Source: Ascaphus truei
Taxonomy: Eukaryota; Chordata; Amphibia; Anura; Ascaphidae
Reading direction: 5' to 3'
Length of the DNA stretch: 64,000 nt
Assembly: GCA_036426205.1 (NCBI GenBank)
Contig: CM071568.1
Location: 120,643,045 to 120,707,044 of the forward strand
Made by a program: the position numbers and the translations under genes. A model generated the notes under the pieces. It did not search any database and had not been told where the DNA came from. It worked only from the letters and a program-made list of their open reading frames with translations. Shown piece after piece: positions 43,053-54,568 of this stretch (position 1 is its first letter; each line of letters begins with the position of its first letter).

Positions 43053-43503
43053 TAACTACAGGCAGTACAGTTCTTACAATCATAAAAACTCTTCGGAAGA
43101 TCTAACCATTCCTTAAGTATAGTTTCCTTTTTATTTTTCAGTGCACTTGGTGCCAGCTGATTTTTAATGTTAGGTGCCTTTTTAAATATCACTTGGGCTC
43201 TTTCCAGGATATGATCTCCTAAGGTAGGAACATTTTTTTAATATATACTAGTGTTCATTTAGAATATGCTTAATTTTACCTGCATCTTTGTTATACTGTG
43301 TAATAAATGGCACCTCCAAATTCCTCCTTGTTTGGACTTTATTGGGGATAAGAATTGATTCTCTCGGTAATTAAACTGTTTTATTCAAATCCTCCTCTAT
43401 GTTTGTTCTTTTATATTTCCTCTCTACAAATTTATTTGTCAAGACTTCAGATTGTTGTAAGAAAACACTATTATCAGTACAATTCCTTTTTAGTCTATGG
43501 TAC

Positions 43504-44227
43504 TGTCAGGATTGCCACTAGGTTCCGCCCTCATCACACGTCACGCAGCAGTACCTGTGATGCACGCAGACCTCTTTCTGTGCGTGAACTCCGACGTGAT
43601 TCTCTGCCCGCGGAGGCATGCCCCCACCGCATCACCATGGTCCCTACTCTCCCTGGTGACGCACCCACCCTGCACTGCGCTCCTCATGCCCGGGCACGCT
43701 GCGCAGCAACGAAGATTAATAACATCAGCTGTGTTACACCTGCAGCCAATCCAGCACCATCCTATTGCCTGGTAGCTTATGTGTGAGGTCATCATCTGCT
43801 GGTTGCTGATTGGTCTTCCCTGCCTACTTATGCCTTGTCATTCTCTTTGCACATTGCTGAGCATTAACTATTGTTTATGTGCTATGCTTACTACTTCCTG
43901 GATCTTGCCTGTTTTGTGCCTTGCCTGACTTCTACTGTGATCCCTGCTCATACCTGGACCTGTCTCTTCTGTCCCAGAACTTTGGCTTGTATTGGATTCC
44001 TGCTCTCTCCTCTCCTTGACCACGGCTTACGGATAACGACTACTCTTCACTCTCCAGCCCCGGATTATTGCAAGTACCACAACTTACCAGATTTCTCCTA
44101 CCCTGACCTGGCTATACGACTCTGATTACGAACTCCGGACCTGGTCCCATGGTTGTAGGGCGGCGGTTTTATACATCCCCACCTCAGCCCTGCGGTCTAG
44201 TCCAGTATTTGGTGAGCACACGTGACA
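43504..44227. mobile_element. Solo LTR-like element with 5-bp target duplication, in the PLE
   Basis: The block starts TGTCAGGATTGCC and ends CACACGTGACA (TG..CA ends). GGTAC flanks it on both sides (43499-43503, 44228-44232). Removing it rejoins the PLE frame region. It is CT-rich in the second half and contains no coding region. No clear AATAAA is visible, so the orientation and family are not fixed. A 5-bp duplication fits Gypsy or related LTR elements. Confidence 0.65.
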
Positions 44228-45590
44228 GGTACTGACCAAAAGGGATATTTTCTATCCACTTATTGAGGTGGCAGCTAGATGGTAAAATAAAATTATTGCT
44301 ATCTACCTCTTTAAAGTAATTCATAGTTTTTATTTTATTGTCTTCAATGTAGATGTTAAATCTAAGAAATGAATCTCAAAACTACTAATAGTGGAGGTGA
44401 ATTTTAGATTCAATGCATTCAAATCTAGATAGATGAGAAATCCATCTAGATCTTTACGGGTCCCCTTCCAAACAAAGATAATATCATCTATGTACCTGCG
44501 CCATGTAACCAGGTTTGCTCTGAATCCCGCCCATGACCAAATGTGGTCCTCCTCCCACATGCTCATGAACAAATTGGCATAACTTGATGCGAACCTGGTT
44601 TCCATGGTTGTACCACATAATTGGAGATAGAACACTCCATCAAACCAAAATAAATTTCTTTAAAGAATAAATTTTATACAGTCTATAAGGAACTGAATTG
44701 GAGATTGGGGCGTGGTGTCCCTGTTTTCCAAAACTCTTAAAATGGCCTTACATCCGTCAGTATTGATGTATATAATACAGTTACACCAGCAGTCACTAAA
44801 CAGTATCCTTCTTCCCATTCTAATTTTTCCAACGTAAGTAATACAACATTGGGGTCTTTTAAATGTGATCTTTGCTTCTTTACATGATCTTGTAAGAAAC
44901 TATCAATAAATTCAGACAGGTTTGATGCCATTGAACCTATGCCTAAAATAATTGGCCTTCCTGATGGGTTTTGATTATCTTTATGTATTTTTGGTAAAAA
45001 GTCGAAAATTGTGAATTTCAGATCTTCTATATTTAAAAATGTAAATTAATTTTCTTCAAATATGCCCTTTGTTCTTCCTTCCTCCAATAGTAGATCTAAT
45101 TCCTGTTTGAAAGTTTTAGTGGGATTGGTTATTAATTTCTTATAAGTAGTGTTATCCCCCAAAATTCTTTTAGCTTCTTTCATATAGTAACTATGATCCA
45201 TAATAACGATTCCACCCCCTTTATCGGCTTGTTTTAGAACTATACTATTATCAGATGATAATTCTTTTAGTGCCTCTTTTTCAATTTTTGACATATTGTA
45301 CGATGTTTTACTTTTGTTTAATGTCAGTGCTTCCAGATCTTTCGGAATTAACTGAAAAAATACATCTAAATGGTTTCCTTTTGCAAATGTAGGAAAACAT
45401 TTTGATTTTGGCTTAAATTTTGAATGACAATATTGTTGTCTCTCTAAATACTGTATGAATCTAGGTTAACTATTGGATCTATATTTCTCTCTACAATTGG
45501 ATTGGACCAATTCCTAATTTCTGTATCTTTATTTAGAATTTTTTTTTTAATGTCAAGGTTCTTAAAAATGTGTGGGCATCTACATATATA

Positions 45591-45758
45591 TATATATATA
45601 TATACCCTACGCGTTTCGTCCGATACAACGGACTTCATCAGGGGTATTTTTTCCCATATATAATTATATATATATAATTAGTTTGGTCTGTTGTGCACCA
45701 TCAATAGGGATCTTTCCATTTGGGAAGTGTTCTTAGAACACAACCCGTTTTTCTTTCA
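45591..45758 (-). mobile_element. Short ribozyme-bearing retroposon inside the PLE coding region
   Basis: CATCTACATATA occurs at 45579-45590 and again at 45759-45770 as a 12-bp direct repeat. Collapsing the repeat restores a plausible PLE N-terminal frame across the site (NKCNLYVDAHTFLRTL). The 168-bp insert, read on the minus strand, begins AAAGAAAAACGGG, contains an inverted GTTCTAAGAAC, then the hammerhead-like block, and ends in a (TA)n tail. It has no coding capacity. It resembles a non-autonomous PLE-derived element or a retrozyme-like unit. Confidence 0.65.
45603..45646 (-). ncRNA. Hammerhead-ribozyme-like sequence
   Basis: On the minus strand: TACCC, CTGATGA, an extra A, GTCCG-TTGTAT-CGGAC (stem II), GAAA, CGCG, then TA and GGGTA. 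TACCC and GGGTA form stem I, GTCCG/CGGAC forms stem II, and ACGCGT gives a minimal two-pair stem III next to a GUA cleavage triplet. This matches the type I, short-stem-III hammerheads known in Penelope-like elements, which usually need dimers to cleave. The extra A after CTGATGA departs from the canonical core and may reduce activity. Confidence 0.7.
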
Positions 45759-46129
45759 TCTACATATAGATTACATTTATTGGGTCCCACAGAGGGGGCG
45801 AAAGGTAAGTCCTTCTCAATAACTTTACATTGACTGGTAGTAAGAACGTTTTTACTAAGATTAAAAATGTTCCGATTTAGAATCTGTGGATTTTTCTTGT
45901 TTTTCCCTTGTCTTCCCCTCGTTTCCTTCTTATTTGCGTCCTTTTCTTACTTTGCTGAACACCACTGTTGGCCTACAAAAAATATCATTGCCTTTTACTG
46001 AACTGTAGGATGTGCTTGGACGGGATGTATTAGTTTCTCCCACATCTTTTTCAATAATGATCTTATTTTCTTTATGTTTTTTTCTTTCACTTTGCCTCCA
46101 TTGTACAAATAAGGTATTTTTTTTCTTTT

Positions 46130-49100
46130 TTTGATGTCTTGTTAATAGACCAGGATGGAGGGGAATGAAACAGATAATGAACTAAATGGAATAGATGAGG
46201 ATACAAGGTGGTATGGAGGTAGAATGGGGGCAAGTGCAGGTTTGACAAGCAGTGAGACACCCATTGCAAATACAGATAATACTAGAAAACTTCTAAAGAC
46301 TAAACAAAGTGGGCGCAGAAAGGAAAGAGCAGATAAGATAATAGTACAGGCTAAAAAAAACCTGAAATGCATGCTTGCTAATGCAAGAAGCATGACAGAT
46401 AAAATGGGGGAGCTTGAATTAATAGCTGCAAGGGAGCAGTATGATATCATAGGCATTACTGAAACATGGTGGGATGAAGCTCATGACTGGACAGTTAATT
46501 TAGAGGGTTATTCTCTTTTTCGGAAGGATCGAACAAATAGAAGGGGAGGTGGAGTATGTTTATATGTTAAACCAGATCTAAAACCTATTATAAGGGATGA
46601 TGTCTATGAAGGGAATGATGAAAATGTAGAGACTTTGTGGATAGAAATTAGCAGTGGAGTTAAAGTATAAAGAAAATGTTTGTGGGAATATGCTATAAAC
46701 CACCAAATATCTGTGAGATTGAGGAAGTTAAAATACTTTTGCAAATGGAGAAGGCATTAAAACTGGGTCATGTTTGCATAATGGGGGATTTTAATTATCC
46801 AGACATAGACTGGGGCAATGAGATTAGCGTTACAACAAAAGGGAACAGGATTTGGGGGTGCTTAAAGACAATTATATGACCCAAATTATTGAGGAACCAA
46901 CCAGGAGAGGGGCAGTTCTGGATTTGGTTATATCAAACAATGTAGAAGTAATAACAAATATTCAAGTCTTGGAACATTTGGGTAGCAGTGATCATAACAT
47001 GGTCTCATTTGAAATAAATTATCAAAAAACAGATTACTTGGGTTCAACAAAGACCTTCAACTTTGGAAAGGCAGATTTTAATAAACTGAGGTCTAATCTA
47101 GTAGTAATACAATGGGATGATGTTTTTGCAGGGAAAAATGTAGAAGATAAATGGGCAGTCTTTAAAACATTGTTAGAAAAGCACACTTATCAGTGTATAC
47201 CCTTGGGTAATAAGTATAAAAGAAATTCGTCAAAAACAATGTGGCTAAATAAACAGGTAGGGGAGGAAATGGACAAGAAGAGGAAGGCGTTTAGATTCTT
47301 TAAGTCAGAAGGGACAGAGACATCGTATCAGAATTATAAGGAATGTAACAAAAATTGCAAAAGGGCAATCAAATTAGCAAAAATGGATAATGAAAAAAGG
47401 ATTGCAATAGAAAGTAAGGTCAAGCCTAAAAAATTCTTTAAGTACCTTAATAACAAAAAAATGAGAAAAGAAAATATAGGACCCTTTCAGTGTGAGATGG
47501 GTAGGCAGATTTTTGGAGATAAGGAAAAAGCTGAGGTATTAAACAAATTCTTTGCCTCTGTGTTTACCAGGGAAGAATCAAGTTCAATAGTAGTGCCGCA
47601 GGAGAAAGCCACAACTTCCATATTAATGAACAATTGGTTAACTGAGGAAGAAGTTCATAAGCGACTTGAAAAAATTAAAGTTAATAAGGCACCTGGCCCG
47701 ATGGCATACATCCAAGAGTTCTCAAGGAGTTAAGCTTAGTAATAGCAAAACCATTATATTTAATATTCAAGGACTCCATTTCCACAGGCTCAGTACCACA
47801 AGATTGGCGTAAAGCAGATGTGGTGCCTATATTTAAAAGGGAGCAAGATCACAACCGGGAAATTACAGACCTGTAAGCCTGACTTCAATAGTAGGGAAAC
47901 TACTTGAAGGTTTAATATGGGATAATATTCAGGATTACCTAATGGAAAATAAAATTATTAGTAATAGTCAGCATGGATTTATGAAGGATAGATCTTGCCA
48001 AACTAACCTTATTTGTTTCTTTGAGGAGGTAAGTAGGAATCTAGACCAGGGTAATGCCGTTGATGTGGTCTACTTAGATTTTGCAAAGGCTTTTGATACG
48101 GTTTCACACAAGAGGTTGGTGTACAAAATAAAGAATGTTGGACTCAGTAATAATATATGCATGTGGATTGAAAACTGGTTAAAGGACAGACAACAGAGGG
48201 TTGTCATAAATGGAACTTTTTCAGGTTGGGCTAAAGTCGTGAGTAGTGTACCTCAAGGATCGGTACTGGACCCCTGCTTTTTAACTTGTTTATTAATGAC
48301 CTTGAGGTTGGGATTGAGAGCAAAGTCTCCATCTTTGCTGATGATACTAAATTGTGTAAGGTAATAGAATCAGAGCAGGATGTAATTTCTCTTCAGAAGG
48401 ACTTGGAGAGACTGGAAACGTGGGCAGGTAAATGGCAGATGAGGCTTAATACAGATAAATGTAAGGTTATGCATTTGGGATACAAGAATAAAAAGGCGAC
48501 TTACAAATTAAATGGAGATATATTGGGGGAATACTTGATGGAGAAGGATTTAGGAGCGCTTGTAGACAGCAGGCTTAGCAATAGTGCCCAATGTCATGCA
48601 GTAGCTGCAAAGGCAAACAAGATCTTATCTTGCATCAAACGGGCAATGGATGGAAGGGAAGTAAACATAATTATGCCCCTTTACAAAGCATTAGTAAGAC
48701 CACACCTTGAATATGGAGTACAATTTTGGGCACCAATCCTAAGAAAAGACATTATGGAACTAGAGAGAGTGCAGAGAAGAGCCACCAAATTAATAAAGGG
48801 GATGGACATTCTAACTTATGAGGAGAGGCTAGCTAAATTAGATTTATTTACATTAGAAAAAAGGCGTCTAAGAGGGGATATGATAACTATATACAAATAT
48901 ATTCAGGGACAATACAAAGAGCTTTCAAAAGAACTATTCATCCCACGGGCAGTACAAAGGACTCGGGCCATCCCTTAAGGTTGGAGGAAAGGAAATTTCA
49001 CCAGCAACAAAGGAAAGGGTTCTTTAAAGTAAGGACAGTTAAAATGTGGAATTCATTACCCATGGAGACTGTGATGGCAGATACAATAGATTTGTTCAAA

Positions 49101-49359
49101 AAAAGGTTGGACATCTTTTTTGATGGGAAAGGTATATAGGGATATACCAAATAAGTATACATGGGAAGGATGTTGATCCAGGGATTAATCCGATTGCCAA
49201 TTCTTGGTGTCAGAAAGGAATTAATTTTTCCCCTTAATGGGGTTTTTTGTTTGCCTTCCTCTGGATCAATAACTATAGATATAGGATAAAGCATCTGTTG
49301 TCTAAATTTAGCATAGGTTGAACTTGATGGACGTAAGTCTTTTTTCAACCTCATCTACT
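46130..49359 (+). mobile_element. CR1 LINE, near full ORF2, inactivated
   Basis: It runs from the start of an endonuclease frame to a 3' end reading GAACTTGATGGACGTAAGTC, TTTTTTCAACCTCATCTACTATG, the typical CR1 3' terminus with no poly-A. It follows a T-rich border of the PLE at about 46129. All ORF2 domains are present but in several frames (see next entry). No target duplication is visible, as is usual for CR1. Confidence 0.85.
46155..48978 (+). pseudogene. CR1 ORF2: APE endonuclease and reverse transcriptase, frame-shifted
   Basis: The endonuclease is read from 46155 (NARSMTDKMGELELIA, IIGITETWWD, RRGGGVCLYVK). A change of frame follows near 46670 with MGDFNYPDIDW, and another near 46852 with SDHNMVSFEI. 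Reverse transcriptase blocks follow: VYLDFAKAFDTVSH (48064), SSVPQGSVLDPCFL (about 48243, where the usual GPLLF is altered), and IFADDTKLC (about 48333, catalytic ADD intact). The thumb follows with LVRPHLEYGVQFWAP. At least four frame shifts make it non-functional. This is the best preserved LINE in the window. Confidence 0.85.
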
Positions 49360-49727
49360 ATGTGGTCACACAAGTGATTTATGAGTCTGTTATTCTGCTG
49401 ATTTTTGTAAGCAATGAGAACAGTAAACTCATTTACAGTTTTACAGCTCCAGTTAAACAAAGTAACATACGGTTATATATAATACAAAGGATGTCACCAG
49501 CACTCAAAGGAAAAACAGACAAAAGTAATAAAGGAAATGCAAAGCACATAAATGTATTAGATACTAGAGATACAAGCCAATATGCAATTAAACATGCTGC
49601 CGGAAAAAAAATCTTCTAAAGCGACCATGCACTAAACTATGACAGGAGACCCTGGCAGATCATGATGTTGTCCCCTATAATAATTGTTTGTGCTAGCGCT
49701 GCTAGTTTTTACGTGGTGCTTTTCAGA

Positions 49728-49915
49728 GACATTTTGGAGACACAGTCCCTGCCTCATGGAGCTTATAAATATATGTTTTTGGTGCCTGAGGCACAGGGAA
49801 ATAAAGTGACTTGCCCAAGGTCACAAGGAACCGACACTGGGAATTGAACAGGTTCCCTTGCCTCAAACGCAGTGCCAGTCAGTGTCTTTACTCACTGAGC
49901 CACTCCCTCCCCCTA
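49728..49915 (+). repeat. CORE-SINE / MIR-like SINE
   Basis: The sequence contains CAGTCCCTGCCTCATGGAGC, GTGACTTGCCCAAGGTCACA, and CACTGGGAATTGAACAGGTT followed by CCAGTCAGTGTCTTTACTCA. The 'GTGACTTGCCCAAGGTCACA' core is the hallmark of CORE-SINEs such as mammalian MIR, and related families exist in amphibians and fishes. The 5' tRNA-like end is unclear, and it may extend to about 49640. Confidence 0.65.
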
Positions 49916-50649
49916 TTAATGATTACTGTTGTTAAATTTATTTGTCTTCTGGTGTTTCTCCATATTCTTTTTTTTAAACGTTTTCCTGCTTTTACATTTT
50001 TGCGACAACAAATAAGTATATTTTTGTAAATGTGCTGAAGATTCCTTGAAATGAGCATGTTAGCTTGTATCTTATACATTTATGGGTTTGCATTTCCTTG
50101 GTATGTATTTCCTTTAAGTGCTGGTGAAATCCTTTGTATTACATATATCTGTTTGTGTAAATTTTTGTCTATGGGTATTCCCTGGTCTCCCGAGCACCAA
50201 TTCTTTATTACTTGCGTTAAGAATCATTGATTTTACTTGAAGGAGTTCTGTCTAAACTTGATATTTATAAAGTAATATCATTTTATAATGATACATTTTT
50301 TTTAAGACAGAAGTCAATAACATCTTTTTATTTACTGGTACAAGTTAAATCCCACCCTGCCAGAGTAGATAACCATACTACAAAGGGAACAGTGCATAAC
50401 CATAGCCCATCCTCCTGTCAGGCACCTCCCAGTGCACTTGCCCTTTTTCTTGTTGGTAATAACAGTCCCAGAGAATGAGCCCAATGTACTCGCAGCCCAG
50501 AAAATACTGCTTCTCCCCAACAATGTAACAGTGCAAAGTCTAGAAGGGTTAACCAATAAGCCAATAAGACAAAGGCCTCACATCCTCAGTCCTCTTTTAA
50601 ATCTTTTTTTATATATACATATGTATGTGTGTTTGTGTGTAAACCCTCT
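49916..50649. other. No gene seen
   Basis: AT-rich sequence between a SINE and an L2 LINE. No recognisable motif. Confidence 0.4.
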
Positions 50650-52815
50650 TTTTTTACTGTAAGACTGACGTATTTTTGTTAAGGCGAGCGCCCAAGTTCT
50701 ACTCCCCGTTATGATCGATGCTATACCACTTGCTGGACACGTGGCTGGAGGTCAGACAAGTCTAACCCACGCCGACTGTTCTCTGTCTTTGATACTCTAC
50801 GCAAACCACGCTCAGCTGCCTCTCCTTCCTCCATCTCCGCTCAGGACTTTGCTGACTATTTTAAGGAAAAGGTGGAATCCATACGTCAGAACATCCCCTC
50901 TGTTTCTTCCTCCCATCCTGCAACTCTTCCTAACTCTCCTCCTGCCTTCCTTGACTCTTTTTCCACTGTCTCAGAGGATGTGTCATTGTTAATCACCTCT
51001 TCTCCCTCTACCACTTGCTCTCTTGACCCCATTCCCTCCCATCTCCTAAAACCTCTTGGTCCTACTATAATCCCTACGCTCACACACATTTTGTAACTCT
51101 TCCCTCTGCTCTGGAACCTTTCCATCCTCCTTCAAACATGCAACAGTTATACCATTCCTCAAAAACAGCAAGCTTGACCCTACCTGTCTTTCTACCTATC
51201 GACCTGTCTCCCTCCTGCCTTTTGCCTCTAAACTCCTTGAACGTCTTGTATTCTCTCGCTTGCTCTATTTTCTCAACACCTATTCTCTCCTAGACCCTCT
51301 ACAATCTGGCTTCCGCACTGCTCACTCCACGGAAACAGCCCTCACTAAAATAACTGACGACCTCCATGCTGCCAAAGACAGAGGTCATTACACTCTGCTC
51401 ATATTACTCGACCTCTCTGCAGCATTTGACACCGTGGACCACCCTCTTCTCCTTCACATTCTCCATACTCTTGGTATTCGGAACAAAGCTCTATCCTGGA
51501 TCTCATCCTACCTCTCCCATCGCACTTTCAGTGTCTCTTCTGCTAACACCTCCTCCTCCTCTATTGATCTCTCTGTGGGGGTACCCCAGGGCTCTGTACT
51601 GGGACCTCTTCTCTTTTCTCTGTACACACTCTCTCTAGGTGACCTAATAACATCTTTTGGGTTTAAATATCACATCTATGCTGATTACACACAAATTTAC
51701 CTTTCAACCCCTGACTTTACACCTGCTGTACAGACCAAAGTTTCTGAACGTCTCTCTGCTATATCATCCTGGATGGCCCTCCGCCGCCTTAAACTCAACA
51801 TGGATAAAACAGAGCTCCTCATACTTCCTGTCAAACTTGGCCCTACTACATCCTTCCACATTACTGTTGGAACTACGATCATTAACCCAGTAGCCCAAGC
51901 ACGCTGCCTAGGGGTCACACTCGACTCCTCTCTCACATTCGCCCCTCACATTCAAAACATTTCTAAAACCTGTCGCTTTTTCCTCCGCAATATAAGAAAG
52001 ATACACCCTTTCCTCTGTTGGTCGACTGCTATAACTCTGACTCAGGCCCTCATTCTCTCCCGTCTTGATTACTGTAACCTCCTGCTGTCCGGCCTTCCTG
52101 CCTCTCACCTGTCTCCCCTACAATCTATCCTAAACGCTGCTGCCAGAATCACTCTACTCTTTCCTAGATCTGTCTCAGCATCTCCCCTCATGAAATTTCT
52201 CTCCTGGCGTCTGATCAAATCACGCATCTCACACGCCATTCTTCTCCTCACTTTTAAAGCTTTACACTCTTCTGCCCCTCCTTACATCTCAGCCCTAATT
52301 TCTCGTTATGCACCATCCAGACTCTTGCGTTCTTCTCAAGGATGTCTTCTTTCTAACCCCTTTGTATCTAAAGCCCTCTCCCACCTTAAACCTTTTTCAC
52401 TGACTGCCCCACAAATCTGGAATGCCCTTCCCCTCAGTACCCGACTAGCACCCTCTCCTAGCACCCTCTCTATCCACCTTTAAGACCCACCTTAAGACAC
52501 ACTTGCTTAAAGAAGCATATGAATAGCACTGTGGATATTCTGAACACATGATACATAAAGCTTGGCCCCCTCCAGACGCACTTACCAGAACTCCCTCCTA
52601 CTGTCTCTGTACATTCTCCCTACCTACCAATTAGACAGTAAGCTCCTCGGGGCAGGGACTCCTCTTCCTTAATGTTACTTTTATGTCTAAAGCACTTATT
52701 CCCATGATCTATTATTTATATTATCTGTTATTTATTTGATTACCACATGTATTACTACTGTGAAGCGCTATGTACATTAATGGCGCTGTATAAATAAAGA
52801 CATACAATACAATAC
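50650..52815 (+). mobile_element. L2 LINE, 5'-truncated
   Basis: It includes the endonuclease-RT linker region in broken frames (50711-51250), the RT frame, and a 3' end reading AGTAAGCTCCTCGGGGCAGG, then GAAGCGCTATGTACATTAAT and GGCGCTGTATAAATAAAGAC. This is the typical L2 3' terminus, including the simple ACAATA/ACGAC tail to about 52826. Confidence 0.85.
51260..52483 (+). CDS. L2 reverse transcriptase (ORF2 part), catalytic box altered
   Basis: A 407-residue frame starts within the RT fingers. Blocks seen: [32 protein letters not shown] (residues about 50-62, first catalytic Asp), [18 protein letters not shown] (about 107-124), then [10 protein letters not shown] at about 140. The catalytic YADD has become YADY, so one of the two palm aspartates is lost. 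[17 protein letters not shown] and [13 protein letters not shown] follow, then a full thumb. The open frame suggests recent insertion, but the altered active site and 5' truncation make it inactive. Confidence 0.85.
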   Translation: MLYFLNTYSLLDPLQSGFRTAHSTETALTKITDDLHAAKDRGHYTLLILLDLSAAFDTVDHPLLLHILHTLGIRNKALSWISSYLSHRTFSVSSANTSSSSIDLSVGVPQGSVLGPLLFSLYTLSLGDLITSFGFKYHIYADYTQIYLSTPDFTPAVQTKVSERLSAISSWMALRRLKLNMDKTELLILPVKLGPTTSFHITVGTTIINPVAQARCLGVTLDSSLTFAPHIQNISKTCRFFLRNIRKIHPFLCWSTAITLTQALILSRLDYCNLLLSGLPASHLSPLQSILNAAARITLLFPRSVSASPLMKFLSWRLIKSRISHAILLLTFKALHSSAPPYISALISRYAPSRLLRSSQGCLLSNPFVSKALSHLKPFSLTAPQIWNALPLSTRLAPSPSTLSIHL

Positions 52816-52826
52816 GACACGACACA

Positions 52827-54463
52827 GGGCTTTCAATAACAAGAACATATGTATCATACCCCTCTAACACAGGTATTAAACCAGACATGTGATCCTCTAG
52901 GGGAGGATCATATATTCAGTACATACAAATCACAATACAATATAAGACGCTGCAAAGTTGTGTGCCAATGTCCCTACGAAGTCCCACAACCCCAAGTTAT
53001 AAGGGGCACGAGTATGGGTGCCTGTACAACATTGGAACTCTTTATGATAAATGTGATAAATGTTGCAGGCCTGTCTCTTCACAAAGACTTCATTACACTT
53101 TGCTTGTGGTGAGGATCCCCTCTATTGCTACTTACACCTCCCTTATACTGGTTGGCTCCACTTCTCACTCCAACAGGGCACATCAGTGACTTTGTCACCT
53201 AGCTCAGCTGAGTCGTTCCGAAACACAGAACGGTTCTCAGGGCCATCCTGAATCAGCCCAAAGTCCCTTTAGGTCATGGCAGCTCTGTCCTCGTGCTCCG
53301 CCAGGGAGTCTTAAAGTCCCTTTTTAGTCACTCCTCTCTGGAGTCAACTGTCATTGGCTGGGGGCCATGTCCATCAAAGAGTCACATCCTGAGCAGAGAG
53401 GGGAGCCAGCCAGGGGGCAGTGCGTATCTTAGATGTATACACTTGCAGGGGGGTTACAGCCATATATATATGTATTTTCTTTTAGTAAAAGAAAAAAACA
53501 TATACAAACAGATACTGTACAGGGAGGAAAAGGAAGAAATCAGACAGTGTGTCTGTCCGTGTGTTCTACTACTCAATTTTGATCTTTCCTCAAGTAACCT
53601 TCCCTCCTCCTCCCCCAAAACGTTCTGCTCCCTCCTCCTTTTTTCTTTCCTAAATGAACCCTTCATGCAAGCCAAACCTTTCAAGGGGTGGATCTAAGTC
53701 CTGCCGCCATGCTGCCCCTCCTCTAGTAGTCAGGGATTTGTTTGCAGGTAGAACAAGAATTTTAATTTCACAATAGAACCAAAATGTACTCCTCCAATTA
53801 TAAAATATTTGTTTAAGTTCAGTGAAAAATGGCAGCATCGATTTATTATTCGTGTTACCTCACACATTTTTTTTGTTGCTTTTTTATCTACTAAATTATT
53901 ATTTTTTTAAATTCAAAACACTCAAAGTTGCCAGATTCAGAATCACGAGCGCAATATTCACAGAATGAAGGTCCAGGTACAGACTTCATTTGGTTGCACA
54001 GTAGATACAGAATCCAGAGATACATTTATTGTTGACACATACATTCTATCAACAAGGAACTGTCCGCAGGGCTTTTCAGAATAAGTGGTCAAGTAGGTAG
54101 CGCTGCAGGTCACCTATAATTCCGCTCTCATTTTAACAGGACTTTTTTCTAATTTTGTTCTCTAGAGGAGTGGTTAGTGATTGATGTGCTCCAGCGCTGG
54201 ATTCGTTTCATTCAAATTGTGAAATGATTCAGGAAGATGTTGGGATTTGGACTAGTGAGGTAAATACTGGTGTAAAGTCCCCTAAAGGGCCAAATGATCC
54301 CTGAAGATAAGGCTGGTGGTGATAACCTCTGTCAAATCCTCAATGGGATGGTCCCTGGACTCACAGCATACAACAATGCATAAATAAAGTCAATGATACT
54401 CACATATATGCCCCAATCCAAATGTCCTGGTAGGCGTGCAGCCAAGTGTAATTTCTGGTATGA
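52827..54463. other. No gene seen
   Basis: A short repeat-like stretch of moderate GC (about 52850-53460) and AT-rich sequence after it. Nothing recognised. Confidence 0.4.
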
Positions 54464-54568
54464 TGAGGAAGAGAGAGAACTGGCGCACAGCCAAAAGCGT
54501 GGGTCACCAAAATGTAGAATAAATATAATCCTCAAGGATTATTGGCTGTGCACCAGTTCTCTCTCTTC
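54464..54568. repeat. Short inverted repeat (fold-back)
   Basis: GAAGAGAGAGAACTGGCGCACAGCC (54468-54492) and GGCTGTGCACCAGTTCTCTCTCTTC (54544-54568) are inverted with one mismatch, separated by about 50 bp that includes CCTCAAGGATT. It is probably a small palindromic mobile repeat. Confidence 0.65.

Larger units (their letters stand above)
43053..45945 (-). pseudogene. Penelope-like element reverse transcriptase, split and decayed
   Basis: The minus strand carries the PLE protein in order. An N-terminal piece 'LTTSQCKVIEKDLPFAPSVG' lies at about 45850-45790. VLKQADKGGGIVIMDHSYYM (about 45240-45180) is the start of the RT. The palm with '..LYT' lies at about 44770-44740. WRRYIDDIIFVWKG (about 44500-44460) is the catalytic YIDD box. 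A C-terminal CKNCTAC knuckle (about 43083-43063) precedes the endonuclease. Multiple stops and frame shifts are present. The matching GIY-YIG domain lies at 27696-27866, beyond a 15-kb insertion. A solo LTR (43504-44227) and a ribozyme-bearing element (45591-45758) are nested in it. PLEs encode RT plus GIY-YIG and insert by target-primed synthesis. Confidence 0.8.

Noticed and set aside
49801..49870. tRNA gene
   Set aside because: GGGAATTGAAC resembles a B-box, but no cloverleaf can be drawn, and the region is explained by a CORE-SINE.
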